Part shown: positions 47,139 to 56,160 of the stretch, in pieces
How the letters are laid out: each line of letters opens with the position of its first letter
Position numbering within the stretch: position 1 is the first letter of the stretch
NCBI RefSeq assembly: GCF_016185115.1
Contig: NZ_JACPOF010000020.1
Span: 372,001 to 436,000 of the forward strand
DNA: 64,000 bases
From: Polaromonas sp.
GTDB lineage: Bacteria > Pseudomonadota > Gammaproteobacteria > Burkholderiales > Burkholderiaceae_C
Direction: 5' to 3'
Translations under genes and position numbers: made by a program
The notes under the pieces: generated by a model
Seen by the model: the letters and a program-made list of their open reading frames with translations, nothing else
The model's database searches: none
Told to the model about the DNA's origin: nothing

Positions 47139-47293
47139 GCTATTAATTCAGTAGCTTCTCACGTACGTATCTATTGGCTTGCAGCCTGATTTGGCATCAA
47201 AAAAGGCCTTTTTTTCGCCTTTTTTGAGGTCCAAAACCCTCAAAATCAGTTCCTGAGCCGGTTTTGGTCGAAATGTTAAGTTGCAGGTTAACT
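47139..47293 (+). repeat. Interspersed repeat, copy 3 (left flank of restriction-modification gene)
   Basis: It fills much of the 301-base gap after the cluster B FAH gene. It begins GCTATTAATTCAGTAGCT, continues TCTCACGTACGTATCTATTG and GCAGCCTGATTTGGCATC, has a poly-purine/T-rich middle, and ends with GTTAAGTTGCAGGTTAAC (47275-47292). It is in direct orientation to copy 4 at 50.9 kb, on the other side of the restriction-modification gene. Confidence 0.78.
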
Positions 47294-47345
47294 TTCAGGA
47301 TCTATCGCAGGAGGGTGACATGGGTCACCCACTATCATTCACGCG

Positions 47346-49394
47346 ATGCAAGACGCCACGCCGCCCGATACCATCCACCCCGCACAAAGCTTTATCGGCC
47401 GCTGGCAAGGCGTCACCGCCAGTGAGTTGTCCACCGCGCAAAGTTTTGTGCGCGAGCTTTGCGAGCTGCTGAGCGTTGCGGTTCCCCATGCCACCGCCGA
47501 GCAGGACTACATGTTCGAGCGCCCCATTACCTTTAACCACGGCGACGGCAGCAGCAGCCCCGGCCGCATCGACTGCTATCGAAAAGGGCATTTCGTACTG
47601 GAGGCCAAAAAGCTCAAAGCCCCCACACACACCAAAGGGTTTGACGGTGCCTTGATGATGGCGCGCGCCCAGGCTGAAAACTATGCCCGCGCCCTGCCGC
47701 CAGAAGACGGCCGCCCGCCCTTTTTGCTGGTGGTGGATGTGGGTAATGTCATCGAGGTGTATTCAGAGTTCACCCGCAGCGGTGCCACCTACACGCCCTT
47801 TCCCGACCCGCGCAGCCACCGCATTCCGCTCGCCATGCTGGCCGATGCAGACGTGCGCGAGCGCCTCAAACGTATCTGGACAGACCCCGAAAGTCTGAAC
47901 CCCACGCGCGCGAGTGCCCGCGTCACCAGGCAAGTCGCCACGCAACTGGCAGAGCTGGCACGCTCGCTTGAACAGTCTGGCCACCGGGCTGACCACGTGG
48001 CGGCGTTTCTCACGCGCTGCCTTTTCTCCATGTTTGCCGAAGACGTTGAACTGTTGCCCAGGGTAGAGGGCAAAGGCGGCTTTCTGAATTTGCTCCAGAC
48101 TCACCGCGACAACCCCGCCGCACTGGAGCAAATGCTGCGCGTGCTCTGGACCGACATGGACCGTGGCGGTTTCTCGGCCGCACTGGCCACGCAGGTGCTC
48201 AAGTTCAATGGCAAGCTGTTCAAGGAGTCGGGCGCAAGCGGCTATTCGCTGCTTCTGAACAAGGAGCAGATCGAACGCCTGATCAACGCAGCCAGGGCCA
48301 ACTGGCGCGAAGTCGAGCCCGCCATTTTCGGGACTTTGCTCGAACGCGCCCTGGACCCGACCGAGCGCCATGCCCTGGGCGCCCACTACACGCCTCGCGC
48401 CTACGTCGAGCGCCTGGTGTTGCCAACCGTGGTGGAGCCGCTGCGCGCTGACTGGCTCAATGCGCAGACAGCGGCCCTGGTGCTGGCACGCGAGGCCGCC
48501 GAACTAACCGGCAAGGACCACGACAAAAAGATGGAAGAGGCGCGCGCCGAGGTGCGCAGGTTTCACCACCAGCTGTGCACCACCAGCGTGCTGGATCCCG
48601 CCTGCGGCAGCGGCAACTTTTTGTATGTGACCCTGGAGCATCTCAAGCGCCTTGAGGGTGAAGTGCTCAACCAGCTGGCAGACCTGGGCGAGACGCAGGA
48701 CAAACTCGGCTTTGAAAGCGAAACCGTCACGCCGCAGCAGCTTCTGGGTGTGGAGATCAATGAACGCGCCGCTGCGCTGGCCGAACTGGTGCTGTGGATT
48801 GGCTACCTGCAATGGCACATCCGCACACGCGGCAACAAGGCTGTGGCTGAACCCGTGGTGCATGACTACGGCAACATCGAGCACCGCGATGCCGTGCTGG
48901 CATGGGCTGACAGCGATCTGGCCTACGACGCGGACGGGCAACTCCTGAGCCGATGGGATGGCAAGACGTTTAAAACGCACCCCGTCACGGGGGCCCTGGT
49001 GCCTGATGAGGCTGCGCTGGTGCCGCAGTGGAAGTACATCAAACCAGCTCAGGCAAAGTGGCCCCAAACTGATTTCATCGTCGGCAACCCGCCATTCATC
49101 GGTGCCAGCACCATGCGCGCCGCCCTGGGCGATGGCTATGTAGAGGCACTGCGCAAGACCTGGCCCGACGTGCCTGAGAGTGCTGATTTCGTGATGTACT
49201 GGTGGCACCACGCGGCCTGCGCCGTGCGTGATGGCAAGGCTCGCCGGTTTGGTTTCATCACGACCAACAGCCTGCGCCAGACCTTTAACCGTAGAGTGGT
49301 TGACGCTCAATTGTCACCCCCCCCCGCAAAACGACAATTCAAAACCAGCCGTCTATCGCGCTTGTATTTGCCATCGCAGACCATCCCTGGGTAG
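47346..49394 (+). pseudogene. Type IIL/IIG-like restriction-modification enzyme, N-terminal part (frame-interrupted)
   Basis: This is 682 codons of a fused nuclease-methyltransferase of the MmeI-like class. Residues 1-150 carry a PD-(D/E)xK nuclease site, D76 and E86-A-K88. A helical linker follows, then the gamma-type N6-adenine methyltransferase with SAM motif LDPACGSGNF (416-425) and catalytic NPPF (581-584). After FITTNSLRQTFNRRVV the frame passes through nine consecutive C residues (49317-49325) and then runs out in unrelated sequence to a TAG. The continuation is in another frame (next entry). One extra C, or two fewer, would restore a protein of about 1185 residues. As written, the product would lack the DNA-recognition domain. 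It may be a phase-variable OFF state, a true pseudogene or a homopolymer sequencing error. Confidence 0.88.
49317..49325. repeat. Homopolymeric C9 tract at the frame break
   Basis: Nine C residues sit inside the coding sequence exactly where the reading frame must change. With C7 or C10 the frame continues as RKTTIQNQPSIALVFAIADH into the recognition domain; with C8 or C9 translation ends early. Simple tracts of this kind switch genes by slipped-strand mispairing. Confidence 0.85.
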
Positions 49395-50902
49395 ACAGCG
49401 CCAATGGCGCTGCGGTGCGCATTGCGATGACGGTTGGCGCACGCAGAGACGATGTCAGCCTGAATGATGTGCCAGACCTCAATGTGCTGGCCAACCTGAA
49501 CGTTGCGAATGGCAGGCTGCTGACAGTCATCGCCGAGAAAACCGTTGAAGAAGGCGAAGTCGCAGTCACGCTGACCGAGCAATGGGGCGAGATTCATGCA
49601 GACCTCAGCATAGGCGCAAACGTGGCGTCAGCAGAGCCGCTTAAGGCCAACGAAAATCTCAGCAATCGCGGTGTACAACTTTTCGGTGCGGGCTTCATAG
49701 TCACGCCCGAGGAGGCCACTGCATTCACACTGCAGGGGTCGCAAAACATTATTCGCGAATACCGTAATGGCAGAGACCTGACCGAAGCGCCGCGTGGCGT
49801 AAAAGTCATCGACGCGTTTGGTCTGAGCGCAGAGCAGTTGCGTACGCAGTTTCCAGATGTGTACCAATGGCTACTGGAGCGAGTGAAACCCGAGCGAGAT
49901 CAAAACAACCGCGCAAGTTACCGCGATAGCTGGTGGATTCATGGGGAACCACGCAAAGTGATGCGCAAGCAGCTCGCTGGACTACCTCGCTATATCGCTA
50001 CCGTTGAAACTGCAAAGCACCGCACGTTTCAATTTGTAGACGCAAGCATATTGCCGGACAACATGCTGATCGCCATAGCCAGCAACGACGCGCTCCACTT
50101 GGGTATTCTTTCCAGTCGCGCGCACGCAGCGTGGGCATGGGCAAACGGCGGCTCTATTGGCATGTATGTTGGCAATGTCCGCTACAACAAATCCCGCTGC
50201 TTCGAAACCTTTCCCTTCCCCGATCAAGACACAGGCCTGACACCCGCGCTGCGTCAGCGCATCACAACGCTGGCCGAGCAAATCGACGCACACCGAAAAC
50301 ACCAGCAGGCAATGCATACCGGCCTGACGCTCACCGGCATGTACAACGTGCTCGAAGCGCTGCACGAAGGACGGGAACTGACGACCAAAGAAAAGACCAT
50401 ACACACGCAGGGCCTGGTCGCCGTGCTGAAAGAACTTCACGATGAACTGGATGCCGCCGTACTCCAGGCCTATGGGCTGCAAGCCAACATGGGCACTGAC
50501 GAACTTCTCACCCATCTGGTCGCCCTGAACGCGAGGCGCGCCGCAGAAGAAAAAACAGGGCACGTTCGCTGGCTGCGACCCGAGTTTCAGAATCCAGCGA
50601 CCGCCAGCGCGCAAGCCGCTGGCAGCAAGCAGGCCGAGATGCCGCTTGAAACACCCCAAAAGAAAATGCCTGCCGGCAAGTCTTCAGAAACCGACACAAG
50701 CCAGGTCTGGCCAGCCAGCCTGCCCGATCAGGTGCGGGCATTGGCGCTGGTGCTGGGCAGCCAGCCGGGCGTCCTGACGATTGCCGACATAGAAACCCGC
50801 TTCAAGGGCCGGGGCCCCTGGAAGAAAAGCCTGCCGCGCATCCTCGACACGCTCGCAGCCGTCGGTCGGGCACGGCGCGAAGGGGATGGCTGGCGAGCCT
50901 AG
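49326..50902 (+). pseudogene. Type IIL/IIG-like restriction-modification enzyme, C-terminal recognition part
   Basis: The rest of the same gene in the shifted frame. ALVFAIADHPWVDSANGAAV and RIAMTVG, immediately after the C tract, continue the methyltransferase fold; SYRDSWWIHGEPRKVMRKQL and FQFVDASILPDNMLIAIASN belong to the target-recognition domain, and NKSRCFETFPFPDQ closes it. A winged-helix-like tail (IADIETRFKGRGPWKKSLPR) ends the protein. If translated separately, it could start at the GTG at 49415, but no good ribosome-binding site is seen there, so it is probably silent in this state. Repeat copy 4 follows. Confidence 0.85.
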
Positions 50903-50945
50903 GGCACAGGAGGGTGTTCAGGAAACCAGTCGCAAACGTGCCTTT

Positions 50946-51118
50946 GCTATTAATTCAGTAGCTGCTCACGTCCGTATCCATTGGCCTGCAGCCCGATTTG
51001 ACACCTAAAAATCGCCTTTTTAGAGCATTTTTGACGCTCCAAACCACGGTTTCGACCAAAAAGTTAACCTGCAACTTAACATTTACCCAAAATGTTAAGT
51101 TGGAAGTTAACTTTTAAA
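50946..51118 (+). repeat. Interspersed repeat, copy 4 (right flank of restriction-modification gene)
   Basis: It begins GCTATTAATTCAGTAGCT and continues GCTCACGTCCGTATCCATTG and GCAGCCCGATTTGACACC, matching copy 3 in the same orientation. Its tail holds GTTAACCTGCAACTTAAC (51063-51080), the exact reverse complement of the copy 3 end motif, and GTTAAGTTGGAAGTTAAC (51094-51111); together these form an 18-base-arm hairpin with a 13-base loop that may also end transcription from either side. Confidence 0.78.
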
Positions 51119-51126
51119 TTCAGGCT

Positions 51127-51873
51127 TCAGCCCGCCAGTACCTGCCCATAGCCCGGAATATGCGCCTTGAGCTTGAGCAAATCGAGCATGTTGCGCGTCG
51201 TGCAGGCTGATGTCGAGGTCACAGGAATGCCCAGCCTGTCCTGCGCCATCTGCAGCGCCGGAATGGACTGCATCTGCACACAGGCCGACAGCACCACCAC
51301 ATCCACATTGGCGGTGTTGAGCTTTTTGACATCGTCAAGCAGTTGCATGGGGTCACGCCTGCCGACTTCGAGGTTGTCGGGGATCTCGAAGCAGATGCTG
51401 TCCTGCACTTCTATGCCTTCGCTCTCTATATAGGCGACGACCTTGGCGGTGAGCGGTTTCATATAGGGCGCCATGAGGGCGATTTTTTTGGCATTGAGCT
51501 TTTTCAGGCCGTAGATCAATGCGCCGGCGGAGGTCATGACTTCGGCGTCGGAGTTGTTCTCGCGGCAGATGCGTTTGAAGTCTTCTTCAACCTGGCGGTG
51601 GTAGCCCAGGCCCTGGGCCATGATGGCGACGAGGCAGGCTGTAGACATCACATCGACTCTCGCGTCGGCAAGTTCGGCGGCGCAGCGCAGGCCTTCCTTG
51701 TTCATGTTGGCAAGCTCTTCTGGCGTGACCTTGTGCATGCGCATGCGGCTGGAATGAAAGGTGAAGCGCTCCGGGTACAGCGCTTCACGGGCGCGCAGCA
51801 TGGCGGGGATCTCTGTCTCCATCGTGGTGTTGGAGCTGGGCACGATCTGGCCTATGCGGTAGAGGTGTTTCAT
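51127..51873 (-). CDS. Maleate isomerase (maleate cis-trans isomerase family)
   Basis: A 248-residue Asp/Glu-racemase-superfamily enzyme converting maleate to fumarate. IGQIVPSSNTTMETEIPAML is the hallmark opening of MaiA/NicE-type enzymes. The two catalytic cysteines are expected in STACLVAIM and LSACVQMQS. It is the last gene of the aryl-acid operon, overlapping the thioesterase stop by four bases, which suggests the pathway yields maleate and drains into the TCA cycle as fumarate. Confidence 0.9.
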   Translation of the reverse strand: MKHLYRIGQIVPSSNTTMETEIPAMLRAREALYPERFTFHSSRMRMHKVTPEELANMNKEGLRCAAELADARVDVMSTACLVAIMAQGLGYHRQVEEDFKRICRENNSDAEVMTSAGALIYGLKKLNAKKIALMAPYMKPLTAKVVAYIESEGIEVQDSICFEIPDNLEVGRRDPMQLLDDVKKLNTANVDVVVLSACVQMQSIPALQMAQDRLGIPVTSTSACTTRNMLDLLKLKAHIPGYGQVLAG

Positions 51874-52313
51874 GATTTGAATTTCTGGAGTGCGTCCACC
51901 ATGGCCTGCGGGATGGGGGCGCGCTTGCGCACCTCGCGGCTGATGCAGATGGGTGAAAAGCGGCCGGTGAAAATCCGGCGGCCGTCCTTTTGGCTGGCCT
52001 CTACACGGATGTCGTAGCTGTGCTCGCGTATGGCAGACACGGTGCAGTGCATGTCGAATTCGTCTTCAGGCCAGAGCGCGCCGTGGAACTCCATGTCCAG
52101 GCCCTTGCAGGGTGTGTCGACATTGAGACTCTTGACCCACTGGAAGTAGTTGCCTTCGCCGAGTTCGTTGAAGAAGTAATTGACGGCAATCAGCATGTAC
52201 TCGTTGAACTTGCCGGTGAAGACCACACCTGCCGGGTCGCAGTCGGCCCAGCGCACGCGCTTGGTCACCACCAGTGGCAGGGCCGAGCTCACCGTCTCAT
52301 AACTTTTGTTCAC
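51870..52313 (-). CDS. Hotdog-fold acyl-CoA thioesterase (4-hydroxybenzoyl-CoA type)
   Basis: A 147-residue thioesterase. RVRWADCDPAGVVFTGKFNEYM contains the catalytic Asp region (DPAGVVF) of the 4HBT family. It starts at a GTG overlapping the monooxygenase stop by four bases and overlaps the isomerase start likewise. In this context it should release a hydroxylated aromatic acid from its CoA ester. Confidence 0.88.
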   Translation of the reverse strand: MNKSYETVSSALPLVVTKRVRWADCDPAGVVFTGKFNEYMLIAVNYFFNELGEGNYFQWVKSLNVDTPCKGLDMEFHGALWPEDEFDMHCTVSAIREHSYDIRVEASQKDGRRIFTGRFSPICISREVRKRAPIPQAMVDALQKFKS

Positions 52314-53518
52314 GCCGGGTGCCCGCTTTCTTCGGGATGTGCAGCCTTTTTGAAGACGCCTGCCTGTTCAAACTGCGCAAACAGCTCGGGGTATTGCTGC
52401 GCCAGCCGGTCATTGCCCACGCGCCCGGTACGTGTCATGAAGGCATGAATAAATTCAAGCGCTGTGTAGCGCTGCATCCACTCGCCGATGTTTTCGTACC
52501 AGAGGTAGGACTTGCGCGAGGCCGTCAGCAGCTTGTCTTTTTCGGGGCCGCGCCTTTGCACAAAGGTTGCCAGCCGCTGCAATGCCGTTGGTTCGGCACT
52601 GCCGGCAGGCGCATCCTCGGTGAGCGCCTCTGCCAGCGCAATCGAGTCTTCCATCGCAATGCGCGTGCCCGAACCTATCGAGAAATGCGCGCTGGTCTGC
52701 GCATCGCCGATCAGCACGTGTTTGCCCGCCGTCCAGTTGCTGCTGCGCGTGACCGGGAACTGCCGCCAGTTCGAGTTGTTGGAGATCAGCTTCTCACCAG
52801 CCAGCTCGGGCGCAAAGACTTTTTCGAACAACTGCTGCCGCTCATCGTCGCTCATGGCGTCCATGCCCAGCTTGAGCCAGGTGGCGTGATCGCACTCGGT
52901 CACAAAGGTGCTGCCCGTCGCGCAATAAGGGTAGTAGTGGGCCACGAACGCGCCGCCCTGGTACTGCCTGAACACCAGCGCTGATTTCTCGAACACCTTG
53001 CGTGTGCCGAACCAGGCGAAGTGGTTGGTCAGAAAAGACTTGGTGGTGCCGAACGCTTCTTCATATGCCGCGCGCACCACGGAATTCACGCCATCTGCGC
53101 CGATCACCACATCTGCATCGCCCAGCCCCAGCGCCGCCAGGTCGTCCGGGTGCGAGATGCGCTGGCCGAAGCGTACATCGACGCCCACCGCTGCAGCGGC
53201 GTCCTGCAACACATGCAGCAGGTCTATGCGTGCAATGGCACCACCTTTGGAAGGGTGGTTGATGTCTATGGGCTGCTCCTTGAGGTTGATGGTCTGGCAA
53301 CCCGTGAAGGTCATTCGAGCAATGAGCTTTTCATACACATCCGCATCGGCCGCCTGTATGCGCGCCAGGCCCGAGTCGGCGAGCACCACACCAAACCCAA
53401 AGGTGGAGTCGGCCACGTTCTGCTCAATGACGCTGACCTGCCACGACGGTTTGCGCTTTTTGACCAGGATGGCGGTGTAAAGCCCGGACGGGCCACCACC
53501 GACGATGGCGATCTTCAT
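52310..53518 (-). CDS. FAD monooxygenase related to salicylyl-CoA/aminobenzoyl-CoA hydroxylases
   Basis: A 402-residue flavoprotein. IAIVGGGPSGLYTAILVKKR binds FAD, TFGFGVVLADSGL is characteristic of the salicylyl-CoA 5-hydroxylase/2-aminobenzoyl-CoA monooxygenase group, and VLIGDAQTSAHFSIGSGTRI is the GD motif. Related proteins often carry a C-terminal flavin-reductase-like domain; here the protein ends after the monooxygenase unit. The CoA ligase upstream and thioesterase downstream, all joined by four-base overlaps, support hydroxylation of an aryl-CoA ester. The exact acid is not known. Confidence 0.83.
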   Translation of the reverse strand: MKIAIVGGGPSGLYTAILVKKRKPSWQVSVIEQNVADSTFGFGVVLADSGLARIQAADADVYEKLIARMTFTGCQTINLKEQPIDINHPSKGGAIARIDLLHVLQDAAAAVGVDVRFGQRISHPDDLAALGLGDADVVIGADGVNSVVRAAYEEAFGTTKSFLTNHFAWFGTRKVFEKSALVFRQYQGGAFVAHYYPYCATGSTFVTECDHATWLKLGMDAMSDDERQQLFEKVFAPELAGEKLISNNSNWRQFPVTRSSNWTAGKHVLIGDAQTSAHFSIGSGTRIAMEDSIALAEALTEDAPAGSAEPTALQRLATFVQRRGPEKDKLLTASRKSYLWYENIGEWMQRYTALEFIHAFMTRTGRVGNDRLAQQYPELFAQFEQAGVFKKAAHPEESGHPA

Positions 53519-53781
53519 GATGTCACCCCTTCTATGTCCTGAATCGAGAGTGTGTCGTTGTCAAAGTGGGTGATGCGCCCCACCAGCCCGCCGGTCAGCG
53601 CGCCATGCCAGACAGCAGGCTTGAAGCCGAGTTCCTTGCGTTTGAAGTTCAGGGTCGGGCTGCCGGTGATGCGGAAGTAACCCAGGCGAGGGCCGTCAAC
53701 CTTGCAGTCGGCCTGTTTGCGGGCGTGATCGACCAGCGGCAAAAACTCGGGTACGTTGAGGACAAAAATTGCGGGCATCAT
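53515..53781 (-). CDS. Small protein of unknown function in the aryl-CoA operon
   Basis: An 88-residue soluble protein without signal or membrane segment (PAIFVLNVPEFLPLVDHARK at the start, FKRKELGFKPAVWHGALTGG in the middle). It has a good ribosome-binding site (GGAG) and four-base overlaps with both neighbours, so it is a real gene. I do not recognise the family. Two adjacent ATGs (53781, 53778) are possible starts. A role as a small subunit or accessory factor of the monooxygenase or VOC enzyme is inferred from position only. Confidence 0.75.
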   Translation of the reverse strand: MMPAIFVLNVPEFLPLVDHARKQADCKVDGPRLGYFRITGSPTLNFKRKELGFKPAVWHGALTGGLVGRITHFDNDTLSIQDIEGVTS

Positions 53782-54404
53782 GCCACTCCTTCCAGTTCAC
53801 CGGCTTTTTCAAACTCTTCGGCCAGAGTCCCGGCCTTGCCTGACCAGACCTGGTCAATCTTCGTGAAAGGTGTTGTCGCGCCTGCATCCTCCAGCGCGAT
53901 GGCCGCCTCCATCGTGCGCGCCGCATCGTCGAGGTCAACCTGCCCGAAGGGCCTGACCTGCCAGGTGATCTCCAGCGAATAGCCGTTGGGGTCGTCAAAA
54001 TAAATCGACTCGATGACCTCATGGCGTATCTGGTACTTGACCTCGATGCCGGCCGCTTCGATCTTTGCACGCGCGGCGAGCAGGTCTTCACGCGAGGTGA
54101 CGCGCCATGCGGTGTGTGAAGCGCGGTAGCGATAGTCATCACGCACTTCAACAAAGTCGGGCGGCGTGGTGCCTATGTAATAAAAGAACGCAATCGTGCT
54201 GCCGTTGCCGCTGTCAAAAAAGAAATGCAGAAAGTCGGCATGGTCTTCAGGGCCCCAGCCGCGTGCCGAGATCGCATGGACCAGCGGAAGACCCAGCAGG
54301 TCACGGTAGAAGTGGACCGTCTCGGCCAGCTTCCAGGTGGGGCGGGCAGTGTGGTGTACCCCGGCAATCGGGATGGGTTTTTGTACGGGTTGGGATGCAG
54401 TCAT
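53778..54404 (-). CDS. VOC-family dioxygenase-like protein
   Basis: A 208-residue vicinal-oxygen-chelate protein. A complete two-His-one-Glu set is visible: IAGVHHTARPTWKLAETVHF, RASHTAWRV and YSLEITWQV. Unlike the VOC proteins of clusters A and B, the second His is present, so extradiol ring cleavage is plausible. The ATG at 54404 has AAGGAA upstream and lies 25 bases after the ligase stop. In this operon it is the candidate ring-opening step. Confidence 0.82.
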   Translation of the reverse strand: MTASQPVQKPIPIAGVHHTARPTWKLAETVHFYRDLLGLPLVHAISARGWGPEDHADFLHFFFDSGNGSTIAFFYYIGTTPPDFVEVRDDYRYRASHTAWRVTSREDLLAARAKIEAAGIEVKYQIRHEVIESIYFDDPNGYSLEITWQVRPFGQVDLDDAARTMEAAIALEDAGATTPFTKIDQVWSGKAGTLAEEFEKAGELEGVA

Positions 54405-54429
54405 GGGTTGTTCCTTCGCTTTGGTTAAT

Positions 54430-56118
54430 TCAGACCGTGACGGCGTTTTCGGCCGCCAGCTTTTGCACAATCATTTCCTTGAGCCGGGGTTTGCTGAGCT
54501 TGCCCGCGTTGGTCAGTGGCAGTTCAGCCAGCACCTCGACGCGCTCCGGCCATTTGAATTTGGCCAGGCCCTCCTTCTGCAGGAAACTGCCAAGCCCGGC
54601 AACGTCAGGTGCGGCCATGCCTTCGCGCACGGTGATGAAGGCACAGACACGCTCGCCATAAACCTTGTCGGGCATGCCGATAACGGCGGCCGCTGTGATG
54701 GCCGGATGCCGGCAGACCATCATCTCGACCTCTTCGGAATTGACCTTTTCACCGGCGCGGTCCACCACATCCTTGGTGCGGCCCCTGAACTGGTAATAAC
54801 GCTTGCCGCCTATGTCGCGGAAGAGCATCAGGTCGCCTGATCTGTACATGCCGCCGCTGGTAAAGGTCTGGGCGTTGCGTTCGGCCGCATCGTAGTAGCC
54901 ATGAATGGTGTACGGGCCCGAGAAGGCGCATTCGCCCTCAACACCTTCTTCGGTGATTTCTTCTTCTGTGCCTATCTTGTAAAGCCTGACCTGGTCATGT
55001 GCGGAGACAGGCACGCCGACCATGCTGTCCTTGACCTCCTGCGGGTCGCTTTCACGCGTGAGCATGATGACACCTTCGGTCATGCCGAAGATGTGGTGCA
55101 CGGGCGCCTTCAGCAGCTGGCGCAGGACGGGCGCGCTGTTGGCACTGATGACGCCGCGCAGTTTGTCCAGCGGCAGCTTGCCGGATTCGATGGCCGGTTT
55201 CAGCCGTTCTGCGATCGGCCCGGCAATCACGGTCCAGGTAGGCTGGCAGCTTTTGAAGATGTCACCCAGTGCTTCGGGCGACAGGCTGGTCGCCACCGCC
55301 ACCGTACCGCCCCTCAGCAGGAAAGGGCCGAAGCAGCAACCCATGTTGAGGTTGTGCATCATGGGCAGCGGCATGAAGAGGCAGTCATCAGGCGTATAGC
55401 CGCAAAAGTCTGCCACCGCGCGCATGTTGTAGATGTACTCGTTGTGAAAACGCGGAATGATCTTGGGCACACCCGTGGTACCGCCCGACAGCTGGAACAC
55501 CGCAACCTGGAAGGGGTCGAGTTCTACCTTCGCCAGCAGCTTGCGCGCATCCTCCAGCGGCATGGCAGCGATCAGTTCGCGCAGGTGCAGCGCCTTGCCG
55601 CGCTGCTCACCTCGCGCCTGTACCGTCCACTGCATGCTGGGGATGCTCTCACGCATGCGCTCCGCAAAGGCCACGTCGTCAAACTTCGCATCATCACCCT
55701 GCACAAAATGCATGCGCGCCGCCGCATGTTTGCCGAGGTAGCCGATCTCGCTTTCGCGGTGCGCAGCCAGCGTGCAGACAGGAATCAGCCCGGCCTTCAG
55801 GCAGGCAATAAAACCAAACACCAGCTCGTTGCAGTTGCCGAGCTGGAAGATGACGCGGTCCAGCGGCTGCAGCCCCATGCGAAGGAATGCTGCGCCCAGT
55901 CTGTCGGTCATGGCGTCGAGTTCGGCATAGGTCACCTCGCCTTCGCTGCCCCTGAGCGCCATGCGGTCAGCATGCGCGGCAAACGAGGCACGAAAAGCCC
56001 CGGGCATGGTTTCACGGGTGAGTGCCCCCGCGTCGAGATAACGGCGCAGGTCTGCCAAAGGCGCGTAAACGACGCCTGGCAAGGGCTCTCTGACCTGGTA
56101 CTGGGTGCTGCTGGACAT
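54430..56118 (-). CDS. Aryl-acid adenylating enzyme / CoA ligase (DHB-AMP or salicylate ligase type)
   Basis: A 562-residue AMP-forming enzyme. The P-loop-like motif LSGGTTGVPKIIPRFHNEYI and the following MPLPMMHNLNMGC (the His-Asn pair used to hold the aryl acid in DhbE/EntE-type enzymes) point to an aromatic carboxylate. The GMTEG, YRSGDLM and RTKDVVDRAGEKVNSEEVE motifs complete the family. It should activate the acid as adenylate and CoA ester for the monooxygenase. AGGA precedes the ATG. The nearest functional model I know is the SdgA/SdgB step of salicylyl-CoA degradation. Confidence 0.87.
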   Translation of the reverse strand: MSSSTQYQVREPLPGVVYAPLADLRRYLDAGALTRETMPGAFRASFAAHADRMALRGSEGEVTYAELDAMTDRLGAAFLRMGLQPLDRVIFQLGNCNELVFGFIACLKAGLIPVCTLAAHRESEIGYLGKHAAARMHFVQGDDAKFDDVAFAERMRESIPSMQWTVQARGEQRGKALHLRELIAAMPLEDARKLLAKVELDPFQVAVFQLSGGTTGVPKIIPRFHNEYIYNMRAVADFCGYTPDDCLFMPLPMMHNLNMGCCFGPFLLRGGTVAVATSLSPEALGDIFKSCQPTWTVIAGPIAERLKPAIESGKLPLDKLRGVISANSAPVLRQLLKAPVHHIFGMTEGVIMLTRESDPQEVKDSMVGVPVSAHDQVRLYKIGTEEEITEEGVEGECAFSGPYTIHGYYDAAERNAQTFTSGGMYRSGDLMLFRDIGGKRYYQFRGRTKDVVDRAGEKVNSEEVEMMVCRHPAITAAAVIGMPDKVYGERVCAFITVREGMAAPDVAGLGSFLQKEGLAKFKWPERVEVLAELPLTNAGKLSKPRLKEMIVQKLAAENAVTV

Positions 56119-56160
56119 GCGGATTCCTGGTGAATGGCTGCTCGGGCTTGTTCGGACTTT

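Noticed and set aside
47346..50902. Two separate functional genes (methyltransferase plus independent specificity subunit)
   Set aside because: The second part lacks a credible start signal, and in the shifted frame coding similarity extends right up to the C tract, so the parts were one gene.
54901..56133. 410-codon open frame antisense to the CoA ligase
   Set aside because: The ligase has all adenylating motifs; the antisense protein shows low-complexity Arg/His/Gln composition and no ribosome-binding site.
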